Assembly: GCA_963733905.1 (NCBI GenBank)
Contig: CAVTEU010000007.1
Coordinates: 372,001 to 436,000, forward strand
Reading direction: 5' to 3'
DNA length: 64,000 bases
Source of the DNA: DATADW01 sp963733905
Lineage (GTDB): Bacteria; Actinomycetota; Acidimicrobiia; Spongiisociales; DATADW01
Positions within the stretch are counted from its first letter, which is position 1; the number at the start of each line of letters is the position of its first letter. The notes under the pieces were generated by a model that ran no database searches, was not told the origin of the DNA, and worked only from the letters and a program-made list of their open reading frames with translations. Both the position numbers and the translations under genes were made by a program. Positions 1 to 9,152 of the stretch are shown here, piece after piece.

Positions 1-65
1 ACAGCTACGACGGGCACAGAGGTCATGAGAGCCACAGTCAACACAGCCGGCGGGCCTCGACCGTT

Positions 66-139
66 GCACGAACCCGTTTGGCACGAACCCGTTTTGGCGT
101 CAGAAAACGCGGTCATGGGACGCGGGGTGACGCCAAAAC
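66..139. repeat. Tandem 15-bp repeat and long inverted repeat upstream of ispH
   Basis: Two adjacent copies of GCACGAACCCGTTT+G/T lie at 66-80 and 81-95. The arm GTTTTGGCGTCA (91-102) is perfectly complementary to TGACGCCAAAAC (128-139), giving a 12-bp stem with a 25-nt loop that ends 34 bases before the ispH start. It could be an operator, a leader hairpin or a terminator of something to the left. Bases 1-65 hold no gene I can support; a minus-strand ATG at 26 could begin a gene running off the left edge. Confidence 0.6.
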
Positions 140-173
140 CGGTTGGGCGCCGTTGTTCCTACCATTCTGGCGA

Positions 174-1224
174 ATGGTTGACCGTGTACTGCTAGCCGAG
201 CCGCGCGGGTTCTGCGCCGGTGTCGAGATGGCGATCAAGGCCCTCACCTGGATGGTTCGGGTCTTCGAGCCGCCCGTCTACTGCTACCACCAGATCGTCC
301 ACAACCAGTGGGTGGTGGAGGCCTTCGAGCGGGCCGGCGTCGTCTTCGTCGACGACATCAGCGAGGTTCCGAAAGGGGCGCCGGTGATGCTCTCGGCCCA
401 CGGGTCGGCGCCCCAGGTGGTGGCCGGGGCCAAGGACCGGGCCGGGGTCGTGGTCGATGCGGTGTGCCCACTGGTCACCAAGGTGCACCACGAGGTGCGG
501 CGGATGGCCGACCAGGGATACGAGATCATCTACATCGGCCACGAGGGTCACGACGAGGCGGTGGGGACCATGGCTGAGGCGCCCCAACGCCATGACGCTG
601 GTCGATCCGGAGCGCGGGCTCGGGTCGTTCGATCCGGGCGACCCGTCGCGGGTGGCGCTGCTGGCGCAGACGACCCTTGGTGTACACGAATGGCGCTCGG
701 TGATGGACAACGCCTCGGAGCGGTTCCCCGATCTCTGGACGGCCCGGCGCGGCGATCTCTGTTACGCCACCACCAACCGCCAGGACGCGGTCCTCGAGCT
801 CGCCCAGCAGTGCGACCTGATCCTGGTGGTGGGCTCGGAGACATCGTCCAACACCCTGGCGCTGGTCAGGGTGGCGGACGAGCAGGGTGTCGCCGCCCAC
901 CGCATCGACAACGCGGGGCAGATCGAGGAATCCTGGCTGGAGGGGGTTGGCACCGTGGGTGTCACCGCCGGCGCATCCGCCCCCGACCATCTGGTGGCGG
1001 AGGTGGTGGAGCGCCTCGCCCCCAGCCGCGGGGTGGAGTTGCTCCACGTCACCGGAGAGGACGAGTACTTCCCGTTGCCTCCCGCGCTGCGATCGATGAT
1101 CTCGACGGTTCAGGCGCTGGTGGAGGCCGGGTACACCGCGCGCCGCCCCGGCGAAGCTGGCCTGTTGGAGAAGGACCGAACCTGGGGAGCTACCGAAGCC
1201 TTGGACGTCGTGGGTAGCAGCTAG
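174..1224 (+). CDS. ispH: 4-hydroxy-3-methylbut-2-enyl diphosphate reductase (IspH/LytB)
   Basis: Last step of the MEP isoprenoid pathway: an Fe-S enzyme that reduces HMBPP to IPP and DMAPP. The protein starts MVDRVLLAEPRGFCAGV, the usual IspH opening with its first cluster cysteine. Further cluster cysteines sit in DAVCPLVTKVH and in the later GDLCYATTNRQ stretch, with the conserved VGSETSSNT near the C-terminus. The frame breaks once in the run gcccca at about 582-586; dropping one C restores ...GTMAEAPNAMTLV.... Length 1051 bases (3n+1) fits exactly one extra base, giving about 349 residues, slightly longer than usual. ATG at 174 is chosen because family similarity begins there. It is convergent with the next gene. 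Confidence 0.93.
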
Positions 1225-1228
1225 TCAA

Positions 1229-1276
1229 CTTGGGTTTCGGTAACCCAGAACCCAGAACCCAGAACCCAAGACCCTT
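1229..1276. repeat. 7-bp tandem array (AACCCAG) forming a terminator-like hairpin
   Basis: Units AACCCAG start at 1242, 1249 and 1256, followed by AACCCAA at 1263, in perfect 7-base phase. CTTGGGTT at 1229-1236 can pair with AACCCAAG at 1263-1270 or, less well, with any unit of the array. The array sits between the convergent ends of ispH and the next minus-strand gene, so it may act as a two-way terminator; there is no clear T tract. Compare the 7-bp arrays elsewhere in this window. Confidence 0.6.
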
Positions 1277-1279
1277 CCC

Positions 1280-1967
1280 CTACTCCTCCCACACCGCAAG
1301 GTATGCCGCGAACCGGCCATCGATCGAAACCGGATCGACCGGGTCGCGTACCGCCTCGATCGGCTCGCAGTCGATACCACCTTCGAGCGTCGCCAGTGCG
1401 ACCACCGTTCGGGATACCCCGTCGACCGCCATGATCGTGGGCTCGATCTCGTTGATCTCGGTCTCCCGTGCGGTCACGGTGCACTCGCCCTCGTTTGCGA
1501 CGAACGTGGAGCGACCGAGCACGAACGTCGCTTCGGCGGGGCGCTCGAACTCCGGTTCCTGCTCGCGGCCCGCCCAGTTCCGAACCGTCATCAGCAACCG
1601 GTCGTCCCCGGAGCGGAACTCCACCGACAGGCCCCCGCCATCGGGGGCATCCATCATCTCGACGGTGTGGAGCACGAACTCCCCCTCCACGCCGCCGTGG
1701 GCGGTGAGCACCGCACCCGGTTTCTCGCCGAGCACGAAGACGTCTGCGGTCGTCTCGGTCATGACATGAGCGGTGGTGGAAGATGCGGCGGAGACGGCGG
1801 TGGTCGGTGACGATGGCTCGAGGCCCGGTGCCGCTACCGGCGCCGGCGGCGGAGGGGCGAGGATCAACGCCCCCAGACCCCAGCACACCAAGGATCAAAC
1901 CGACGAAGACGGCGCCGAGGACCACCAGGCCCCTCCGCCCCGGATCGAGGAGAGAACGGCCGGGCAT
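1280..1967 (-). CDS. Hypothetical membrane-anchored protein
   Basis: No family recognised. From the ATG at 1967 the product has a basic N-terminus (MPGRSLLDPGRRG), one hydrophobic segment (about residues 12-30, VVLGAVFVGLILGVLG), an Ala/Pro linker, then about 150 residues that look like an extracytoplasmic beta-rich domain and contain two cysteines (GECTV and GIDCEP). One frame break in the C run near 1870-1874, just after the membrane segment, must be bridged; the length of 688 bases (3n+1) agrees. It is the last gene of the pyrG-to-cmk direction and begins 84 bases after cmk ends. Possibly a signal-anchored envelope protein. Confidence 0.6.
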
Positions 1968-2051
1968 GACCGCGATGTTACCGCCGGGCGGTTCGTTGGA
2001 AGCGGCCAAGCCGGAGCCAGACCCAGAGCCAAGCCACTGTCACGATCAGCC

Positions 2052-2721
2052 TCAAGTCGTGCCTCGAGGAGCGGCCAACCGGACCATGTCGACGATCCGC
2101 TCGACCACCTGGTTGACGTCCATGTCACTCGTGTCGATCTCGACGGCACCGGCGGCGGGGCGCAAGGGAGAGATCTCCCGGGTCGAGTCGAATCGGTCGC
2201 GCCGCGCCAACTCGGCCGCCACCATGGACTGCTCGCCGGCGACCGATCCTTCGGCGGAACGGCGACTTGCCCGGACTTCGGGCCGGGCGGTGAGGAACAC
2301 CTTGACCGGGGCGTCGGGGAAGACGACGGTGCCGATGTCCCTCCCCTCGACCACCGCCGAGCCGCTGTGGTCGGCCACCCAGCGCCGCTGCCGATCCACC
2401 ATGATCCGCCGGACCTCGGGGTTGGCCGACACCCTGCTCACCGCAGCGGTGACCCACTCGCCTCTTATCTCCTCACTCACATCGTCACCGTCGAGCAGCG
2501 TCCGGCCGTCGTCGAACTCGATGTCGGTCGGTGAGAGCGCCGCCGCCAGGCCGGGGCCATCTCCAAGCTCGATCTCACGCCGCAACGCCACGCAGGGTCG
2601 CCGCCCGGTAGAAGGCGCCGGTGTCGAGGTGGGGCAGCCCGAGCCGGCGCCCGGTCTCTCGGCTCACGGTCGACTTTCCCGAACCGCCCGGCCCGTCGAT
2701 GGCGACGATCAACTCTTCCAT
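2052..2721 (-). CDS. cmk: Cytidylate kinase
   Basis: Phosphorylates CMP/dCMP with ATP in pyrimidine nucleotide metabolism. The N-terminus MEELIVAIDGPGGSGKSTVS holds the P-loop (GGSGKST), followed by LPHLDTGAFYRAATL. The C-terminal part carries SGSAVVEGRDIGTVVFPDA, the conserved R-D-I-G-T-V-V-F signature of Cmk, and the lid region RRSAEG. One frame break lies near 2590, just after FYRAATLR; 670 bases (3n+1) fits one extra base. The ATG at 2721 overlaps the end of aroA by 13 bases, so the two are probably translationally coupled. About 222 residues, typical for Cmk. Confidence 0.92.
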
Positions 2722-4005
2722 CGAGCAATCTCAGCGAAGAAGCCCGGCCATGTCTTGGTCACACACCCCGGGTCGTCGATCACCACGCCTGGGACCGCCA
2801 GCCCGGCAATGGCGAATGCCATCGCCATCCTGTGGTCGTCGTAGGTACGGACCAGGGCACCGTGGAGCGGTGCCGGCTCGACCGTGAGCGTGTCCGGGCC
2901 GGCCGATGCCCCGGCGCCGATCCGCCGCAACTCGGTCTCGAGCGCCGCCAGCCGATCGGTCTCCTTGATCCGGAGTGTGCCCGCGCCCCGGATCGTGCTC
3001 GGCCGATCGGCGAAGGCGGCGACGACCGCGAGCGCCAGCACCGCGTCCGGCATCTCCGTCATGTCCACGTCCACGCCGCGCAACTCTCCAGGAGCCGGGC
3101 CGCGCACCTCGATCGTGGCGTCGGCGCAGATGACCTCGCACCCCATGGCCTCGAGCACACCGAGCAGCCCGAGGTCTGCCTGGGTCGAACCTGGGGGTAT
3201 CCCCTCTACCCGCACCACGCCCCCGGTGACCGCCGCAGCGGCGAAGGGGTAGGCAGCCGCCGAGGCGTCTGCCTCGATGGAGTAGTCGGTGCCCCGGTAT
3301 CCCCCCGGCTCGACCCGCACCCTCGCCTCCCCCGCCCAGCGAGCCGTTGCGCCGAAGCTGGTCATCACCTCGAGCGTGGTGCCGAGGTACGGCTTGGAGA
3401 CGATCACGTCGTCGACGAAGCCGAGGGTCAACCCTGTCCGCGAATACGGGGCGACCATGAGGACCGCCGAGGCGAACTGCGAAGACCGTCGGGCGTCGAT
3501 GGTCACCTCGCCGCCCTCCACTCCGCCGCCATCCGACCCGGACCGGGGGGAAGCCCTCGTTCAGCGGCGTCTCGATCTCGCCGCCCATCGCCCGTCAGAG
3601 CCGCCACGAGATCGCCGATGGGTCGCTCCCTCATCCGGGGCGTGCCGTCGATGGTCGAGGGCCCGTCGGCGAGGGTCGCCGCCGCGGTGATGAACCTCGC
3701 CGTTGTCCCCGAGGCGGCGGCGTCGAGTGTGGCCGCCGGTCCGGTGAGCCGCGCCATCCACCCCCTCCACCCGCCACGGGTCCTCGCTCGTCGAAGATCT
3801 CCACACCCAGGGCCTGGAGACAGCGGCGCATGGCATCGGTGTCGTCGCTTCTCAGCGGTCCCGACAGCCGCGATGTGCCGGCGGCCAGTGCCGCCACCAA
3901 CAACGCCCTGTTGGTGATGCTCTTCGACCCGGGTGGGCGGACCGTGACGTCGAGGGCGACCTGGAGCGGTTCGATCTCCAGTTGCGCCGGGAAGGAGGAG
4001 GTCAC
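2709..4005 (-). CDS. aroA: 3-phosphoshikimate 1-carboxyvinyltransferase (EPSP synthase)
   Basis: Shikimate pathway: joins PEP to shikimate-3-phosphate. Visible signatures in order: RPPGSKSITNRALL (substrate-binding Lys/Ser), AASGTTARF, the TPLNEGFPPVRV strand, SSQFASAVLM, RIKETDRLAALETELRR and YDDHRMAMAF. Four frame breaks (about 3790, 3765, 3590 and 3525) interrupt it, each a +1, and 1297 bases (3n+1) is consistent with four. The start is the GTG at 4005, whose GTGA overlaps the stop of the pseudouridine synthase gene. About 431 residues after repair, normal for AroA. Its place between rluB and cmk is not part of the mycobacterial order as I recall it. Confidence 0.92.
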
Positions 4006-4786
4006 GGTGCCCGTGGGTGTAGCAGACCTGGGCGATGGGCAGCTTCGTAGAGGAGCCGGACCTCACCCGGGGTGAGCGTCCGCCACTCGCCGCGGCGCAG
4101 CCCCGGGTCGGTGATCGGGCCCGACGGCAGTGCGAAACAGCGAGAGCACCCTGTGCCCGACCGCATCGAGCATGCGGCGGACCTCGCGTTTGCGCCCCTC
4201 CCCCATGGTCAGCTCGAGATGTGATCGACCACCGCTCGAGCCGAGGAGCCGGGCCGAGATCGCCGCCGCCGGCCCGTCATCCAGTTCGACGCCTTGCTCC
4301 AGCCGCTGGAGGGTCGCTGCGTCGGGGCGGCCATCCACCATCAGGTTGTAGGTCTTGGTGATCCCGTATCGGGGATGGGTGACCAGGTTGGCCAACTCAC
4401 CGTCGTTGGTGAGCAGCAGCAGCCCCTCCGTGTCGGCGTCGAGCCTTCCCACCGGGAACACCTTGGGGTCGGGGGGGACGATGTCGACCACGGTTGGTCG
4501 GCCCTGGGGATCGGCGCTGGTGCTGACCACGCCGGCCGGCTTGTTGAGCAAATAGGTGACGAGCCCGGGTCTGACCGGGAGGGGCACACCATCCACCGTC
4601 ACTGCAGCCGTCTCCGGGTCGGCGCGGTCGCCAAGACGGGCGGTCCGGCCATCTACATCGACCCGCCCCTCCCGGATCCACTCTTCTGCGGCGCGGCGCG
4701 AGGCGATGCCCGAGGCGGCAATTACCTTTTGGAGCCGAGGCGGCTCGGGCGCTTCTGGAGCCGGGCGGCTCTGGCCCGTTGGGCAC
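4002..4786 (-). CDS. rluB: Ribosomal large-subunit pseudouridine synthase, RluB/RsuA family
   Basis: Isomerises a uridine in rRNA. An N-terminal S4 RNA-binding domain (RLQKVIAASGIASRRAAEEW) is followed by the catalytic domain with VGRLDADTEGLLLLTNDG (catalytic Asp in the G-R-L-D motif), THPRYGITKTY and GRKREVRRML. Two +1 breaks: one near 4750-4780 just after the probable GTG start (4786), one at about 4123, after which the true C-terminus reads ...GEWRTLTPGEVRLLY.... The repaired gene ends at 4002 in a GTGA overlap with aroA. The length of 785 bases (3n+2) fits two insertions. The start codon is the least certain part. Part of the conserved scpA-scpB-rluB-cmk run. Confidence 0.88.
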
Positions 4787-4788
4787 CG

Positions 4789-5365
4789 TCACACCTCGGA
4801 GCGGAAAGTCTCCTCGAGCCGATCGACCACGTCGGCCGGGGGAACATGGTCCGCCAAGGGAGGAAGCTCGTCGAGCGAGCGCATGCCGAGCTTCTCTAGG
4901 AACGTGGGAGTGGTCCGGTATACCGCTGGGCTCCCTGGTAGCGGCAGACGTCCCGCTTCCTCGATGAGCCCGTGACGTTCCAAGGTCCGCAGCGCCGACT
5001 CGGAGTCCACTCCCCGGATGTGGGTGATCTGGGCGCGGGTCACCGGCTGGCGGTATGCGACCACTGCCAGGACCTCGAGCGCCGCCGGCGACAACCGGGT
5101 GGCAGAGGCACGCGAGAAGCGTTCCAGATGGGGAGCTGCCCCTGGTCTGGTGTAGATCCGCCACCCCCGGCCCACCCGTCGCAGCTCGATGCCGTGGCCG
5201 TCGAGCCTGCTGGGCGACCCGCTCGAGCTCCACCTCGATCGTCTGTCGGGGCACCTCGAGCACCTCGGCCAGTTCCTCCACCGTCAGCGGCTCTTCAGCG
5301 ACGAACAGGATCGCCTCCACCTGCGCCGCGGTGTCGAGCGTCTCCTCGCCCATGAGCCCGTTCAC
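4789..5365 (-). CDS. scpB: Segregation and condensation protein B
   Basis: Kleisin-associated winged-helix subunit of the SMC-ScpAB condensin, needed for chromosome organisation and segregation. The N-terminal winged helix reads AAQVEAILFVAEEPLTVEEL; the second reads LSPAALEVLAVVAYRQPVTR followed by an IRGVDSESALRTL helix, which is characteristic of ScpB. One +1 break near 5207 (CAG CAG G CTC); 577 bases (3n+1) agrees. The GTG at 5365 overlaps the scpA stop (GTGA). About 191 residues, typical. Confidence 0.92.
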
Positions 5366-6099
5366 TGCCCCACCGCCACGGCGCGCAGCTGGATCTCGGC
5401 CAGCAGGTCGGGTTGCTCGAGCTCGACCATGCCCCCACCTCGCCAACTCGAGCATCGCAAGGAAGTAGGCGACGATCTCGACAGGTCGGGTGCAGTGGGC
5501 GACCAGCTCCTCGAACCCGGACTCGGCGATCCGCTGCAAGCCGGTTCCGCAGGTCGTCGATGGCGTCGGCCACCGAGGGGAGCTCGAGATCGAGGTGGTC
5601 GACCGACGGCTCCTCGTCCCTCTCGGCCATGACCGAGGCAGCGATCGCGGCCAGCCCTGCGACGTCGACCGGAACCCTGACCTCGAGCGGTGGTGGAGGG
5701 GGGAGATCGCCGAGTGCAGGGACCCGGGCATGCCACCGCGACCCATCGTCGAGCCTGCTCGCCAGCACCGCGGCGACATCCTTGAAGGTGACACATGCCA
5801 GCAAGCGGGCGAGCAACTGGTCGCGCTCTTCGAGCAGAGCCAACTCGTCGTCGAGATCCACGTCATCGGGGCCGGGAAGGAGCCGTCGCGCCTTCAGCTC
5901 GATGAGGGTGGCGGCAACGAGGACGAACTCGCTGGTCACCTCGAGGTCGAGCCGCCGCATCTGCTCGAGATGGAAGCAGGTACTCGCCAACCAGGTCGGA
6001 CAGCCGCATGGCGGTGACATCGATCTGGTGTCGGTTGACGAGTTGGAGCAGAAGATCGAGCGGGCCCTCGAAGACCGATGTGCGCACCGTGTAGGTCAT
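5362..6099 (-). CDS. scpA: Segregation and condensation protein A (kleisin)
   Basis: Kleisin subunit bridging SMC heads. Starts MTYTVRTSVFEGPLDLLLQL, the conserved ScpA opening; the middle holds MRRLDLEVTSEFVLVAATL and ELKARRLLP; the C-terminal winged helix reads RPVEIVAYFLAMLELARWG then MVELEQPDLLAEIQL. Three +1 breaks (about 5975, 5545 and 5430), and 738 bases (3n) fits three. In two of them an extra T can be seen (CT-T-CC and CT-T-GC). The start ATG is the last of six near-identical ATG units (see the repeat at 6100-6170). About 244 residues after repair. Confidence 0.92.
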
Positions 6100-6170
6100 G
6101 GCGTGTAGCTCATTTCGGGTAGGTCATGTTTTGTAGGTCATTTTGGGGCGGGTCATGCTGGGCAGCTCAT
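6100..6170 (-). repeat. Five upstream copies of the scpA start region (14-bp period)
   Basis: Read on the minus strand, ATGA[CG]C[TC]... units begin at 6170, 6156, 6141, 6127 and 6113, with the real scpA ATG at 6099. Spacing is 14, 15, 14, 14 and 14 bases. Units include ATGACCTACAAAAC, ATGACCTACCCGAA and ATGAGCTACACGCC; scpA itself opens ATGACCTACACG. A 14-base period puts successive ATGs out of frame with scpA. The ACCTAC core resembles the 7-bp arrays at 38533 and 51547. Confidence 0.85.
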
Positions 6171-6229
6171 TGGCAGGACCGCATGGTGACCGTGCGGAGG
6201 GCGGAGGTCAACGATCGAAACCATCGGTC

Positions 6230-6788
6230 TCACCCGTCGAGAAGACTCCCCGTTTCGTGGTCGGCGGCGAACAGCACCGCCCAGTCGTCGGGGTGGATCG
6301 TCCTTGGGCGTTTGCCGTGGTGATGGAGGGCGAACTCGACCACCAGCGGCTCGGCTCCCGTCTCCTCGAGCTCGGCGGCGCCGATTGCCGGATGGTCGAG
6401 GTAGACGGCGACCCGGCCGTACCCCTCCAAGCGGAGCTGGCGGAGGAGAGATGCGAGCACCCGCCCGAGGATGCCCAGCCGGGCATGACGCTTGCCGACG
6501 TCGTGCAGCAGCGCCGCCCTGACCAGATCCGGCCGCTGTGGGGAGCGTTGCTCGGCGAACCGGGCAGCCCGGTATGCGTGACGCTGGTCGGCAGAGAGGC
6601 TGATCCCGGAAGAGCGCCTTCTCTGGACCCGTGGAGCGCCCATCCACGAATGCCGACTCGTCCGCATCGAGCGGCTCCGATGACGCCACGTCGAAGAACC
6701 GTTTGACCAGGTGGCTCCAGGGGTCGCGGTGCGTGTCGATCTTCGAACCCGGCACCGAGGGCCGAATCAGCCCTGGCGCGCCTTGCAC
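6230..6788 (-). CDS. HD-domain protein (putative metal-dependent phosphohydrolase)
   Basis: The N-terminal half (DTHRDPWSHLVKRFFDVASS) precedes an HD domain: H in QRHAYRAARF, the HD pair in RAALLHDVGKRHA, then VYLDHPAIGAAEL and ALHHHG. HD proteins of this size usually cleave phosphate esters or cyclic nucleotides; the substrate is unknown. One +1 break near 6610; 559 bases (3n+1) agrees. The GTG start at 6788 overlaps the TraR/DksA-like gene by 22 bases. About 185 residues. It separates xerD from scpA. Confidence 0.75.
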
Positions 6789-7123
6789 TCCAAGCAGAGC
6801 ACCGAGGAGGGCCGAGCCTCCAGACGGGCGTCACCGATCTCGCCCCCGCAGCGGTCACAGACCCCGTAGCTGCCATCGGTGATCTTCTGGAGCGCCCGAT
6901 CGATCACCTCGACCTGGTTCTTGAGCGACTCGACCACACCGAGCAACTCGGTCCGCTCTGCGGTGGCGGCGCCGGCGTCGGCGAACCCGTCGCCAAACTC
7001 GAGGTCGGGGCGAAGGTCACCTGTCTCGGTGGCGCCAAGCTCGCTGAGCTGGTGCACCAGACGGGCGCGCTCCTCGTCGAGAGTGTGACGAGCGGTATCG
7101 AGATCGTATGAGGACGTGGTCAT
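6767..7123 (-). CDS. TraR/DksA family zinc-finger protein
   Basis: 118 residues: an N-terminal helical hairpin (residues about 8-85, EERARLVHQLSELGATE and LLGVVESLKNQVEVIDRAL) and a C-terminal four-cysteine zinc finger (CDRCGG...CLECKA). DksA relatives insert into the RNA polymerase secondary channel to modulate initiation. Intact. ATG at 7123 overlaps the xerD stop (ATGA). Actinobacterial members are often simply called DksA/TraR C4-type regulators; a precise role cannot be assigned. Confidence 0.85.
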   Translation of the reverse strand: MTTSSYDLDTARHTLDEERARLVHQLSELGATETGDLRPDLEFGDGFADAGAATAERTELLGVVESLKNQVEVIDRALQKITDGSYGVCDRCGGEIGDARLEARPSSVLCLECKARQG

Positions 7124-8025
7124 CTGGCTCGGGGGTGAGAGGAGACGTACACCTCGTACAGGTGCCCGGCGGACACCTTGGTGTAAACCTGCGTTGTGCT
7201 GATGTTAGCGTGACCGAGCAGCTCCTGGACGGTCCTCAGATCGGCCCCCGCCTCGACCATGTGGGTCGCCATCGAATGTCTGAGAACGTGCGGGGACACC
7301 TTGGCGGCGTCGAGCCCGGCTCGGGTGGCGGAGTGGCGCACCACGGCGAAGACCCCTTGTCGGGTCAGTCGCCCACCGCGGAAGTTGAGGAAGAGCGCGC
7401 CCGGGTCCTGACCAGGTCGCCGCAGGCTCAATCGGTCGGGCAGGTACAAGCTGATGGCGTCCACCGCAGCGGTCCCCAGCGGAACAAGCCGCTGCTTCGA
7501 TCCCTTCCCGGTGACCAGGGCGTTGCGCTCCTCCAACTCGAGGTCGACCAGGTCCAAACCGACCGCCTCGGCAACCCGGGCTCCCGTTGCGTAGAGGAAC
7601 TCGAGCAGCGCCCTGTCCCTTCGACCCAGCGAGGTCGTCGTGTCGGGCGCCTCCACCAGTCGGATGGCCTCATCGACCGACAGCGCCTTGGGCAAAGACA
7701 CCCGGCGGGCGGGGCGGTCGAGAAGCACGGTCGGATCCTCCGATGCCATGCCTTCCGTCACAAGGAAGCGGTGCAGCCCTCGCACCGCCGCCGTTTTCCG
7801 CGCCACCGTCGATGGGGCGAGACCGGCGGTTGACAGCCGATTGACGAACGAGTCGACCAGGTCGCGGCTCGGTTCAGCACCATCGAGGTGCTCCAGGTAG
7901 TCGGTCAGATCGCGCCGGTAGGCGGCGACGGTGTTCCCCGAGAGTCCTCTCTCGGCGGAGAGATGTCCCAGGTACTCGGTGACGGCCGCGGTGAGGTCGT
8001 TGGTGGGCGCTCCGCGGGCGCTCAC
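7120..8025 (-). CDS. xerD: Site-specific tyrosine recombinase XerD
   Basis: Resolves chromosome dimers at dif together with XerC, which is not in this window. Intact. N-terminal SAM-like core-binding domain (LSAERGLSGNTVAAYRRDL), then the catalytic domain with the R of LYATGARVAEAVGL, the Lys of VTGKGSKQR, HVLRHSMATH, the H of LLGHANISTTQ and the nucleophile Y in VYTKV. The start is taken as GTG at 8025, which overlaps the ald stop (GTGA); an upstream extension to 8067 is open but overlaps ald more and lacks similarity. 301 residues, standard. Confidence 0.93.
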   Translation of the reverse strand: MSARGAPTNDLTAAVTEYLGHLSAERGLSGNTVAAYRRDLTDYLEHLDGAEPSRDLVDSFVNRLSTAGLAPSTVARKTAAVRGLHRFLVTEGMASEDPTVLLDRPARRVSLPKALSVDEAIRLVEAPDTTTSLGRRDRALLEFLYATGARVAEAVGLDLVDLELEERNALVTGKGSKQRLVPLGTAAVDAISLYLPDRLSLRRPGQDPGALFLNFRGGRLTRQGVFAVVRHSATRAGLDAAKVSPHVLRHSMATHMVEAGADLRTVQELLGHANISTTQVYTKVSAGHLYEVYVSSHPRAR

Positions 8026-9152
8026 ACCGGGGCGACGCCCGCCAGCGCCACCTCGGGCGCCACCCACGTGGTACCGAGGCTCTCGGCCACGGCCCGGTTG
8101 GCGAACGAGCCATTGGCGACGTTGAGCCCGGGGACGAGCTCGGGGTGGCGGCGGAACGCCTCGTGGACCCCGTGGTCGGCAAGCGCCAAGACGTAGGGGA
8201 TGGTGGCGTTGGTCAGCGCGTAGGTGGAGGTATGGGGCACGGCGCCTGGGATGTTGCCCACCGCATAGTGGACGACATCGTGCACCGAATAGACGGGATC
8301 CTCGTGGGTCGTCTCCCGGCTCGTCTCGAAGCAGCCCCCCTGGTCGATGGCGATGTCCACCAGCACGGCCCCCCGCTTCATCCCGGCCACCATCTGCTCG
8401 GTGACCAAACGGGGCGCAGAAGCCCCAGGCACCAAGACCGACCCGATGACCAGGTCGGCGTCTTCCACCTGCTCCTCCAAGGTGAGCTGGTTCGAGGCAA
8501 GGGTCACGATCCGGCCGTGGTAGAGGGAATCGATAGCCCGGAGCCTCGACAGGTCACGGTCGAGCGCCACCACCTCGGCCTGCATCCCCACCGCGATCAC
8601 CGCGGCATTGGTCCCTGCGATCCCGGCTCCGATCACAACCACCTTGCCCGGCGCCACGCCGGGGACACCGCCGAGCAGGATTCCCCGCCCGCCCTGCGCC
8701 CTCTCCAGGAAGTAGGCACCGGCCTGGGTCCCCATCCGCCCCGCAATCTCGGACATGGGGGCGAGCAGCGGCAGCGAGCGATCGGCGAGTTGGACCGTCT
8801 CGTAGGCGATCCCGACCACACCGCTCTCCGCCAGCCCCTTGGCCAGGTTGGGATAGGCGGCGAGGTGCAGATAGGTGAAGACGATCTGACCGGGCCGAAA
8901 GCGCTCCACCTCGACCGGCTGCGGTTCCTTGACCTTGAGGATGAGGTCGGCCCCCTCGAACACATCCTCGGCGGTAGCGACTATCTCGGCGCCCTGGGCG
9001 GAGTACTCGGCATCGTGGATGGTGGAGCCATCACCCGCCTGGGACTGGACCAGGACCCGGTGCCCACGGCTGACGAGCTCGCGCACACCCGTTGGGGTGA
9101 TGGCCACCCTGCCCTCGGATGCCTTGATCTCGGTGGGGACGCCGACGATCAC
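8022..9152 (-). CDS. ald: Alanine dehydrogenase
   Basis: NAD-dependent interconversion of L-alanine and pyruvate plus ammonia. Intact, 376 residues. N-terminal MIVGVPTEIKASEGRVAITP, the substrate Lys of LILKVKEPQP, a conserved H in FTYLHLAAYP, the Rossmann glycines of VVVIGAGIAGTNAA, and the family signature near AVGNIPGAVPHTSTYALTNA. ATG at 9152 overlaps the NUDIX stop (ATGA). Its insertion between the NUDIX gene and xerD is found in some actinobacteria. Confidence 0.95.
   Translation of the reverse strand: MIVGVPTEIKASEGRVAITPTGVRELVSRGHRVLVQSQAGDGSTIHDAEYSAQGAEIVATAEDVFEGADLILKVKEPQPVEVERFRPGQIVFTYLHLAAYPNLAKGLAESGVVGIAYETVQLADRSLPLLAPMSEIAGRMGTQAGAYFLERAQGGRGILLGGVPGVAPGKVVVIGAGIAGTNAAVIAVGMQAEVVALDRDLSRLRAIDSLYHGRIVTLASNQLTLEEQVEDADLVIGSVLVPGASAPRLVTEQMVAGMKRGAVLVDIAIDQGGCFETSRETTHEDPVYSVHDVVHYAVGNIPGAVPHTSTYALTNATIPYVLALADHGVHEAFRRHPELVPGLNVANGSFANRAVAESLGTTWVAPEVALAGVAPV

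Noticed and set aside
2709..6099. Decayed operon of pseudogenes (aroA, scpA, scpB, rluB, cmk)
   Set aside because: All domains and catalytic motifs are intact; only +1 insertions separate them and repaired genes regain precise overlaps, which points to sequencing error.
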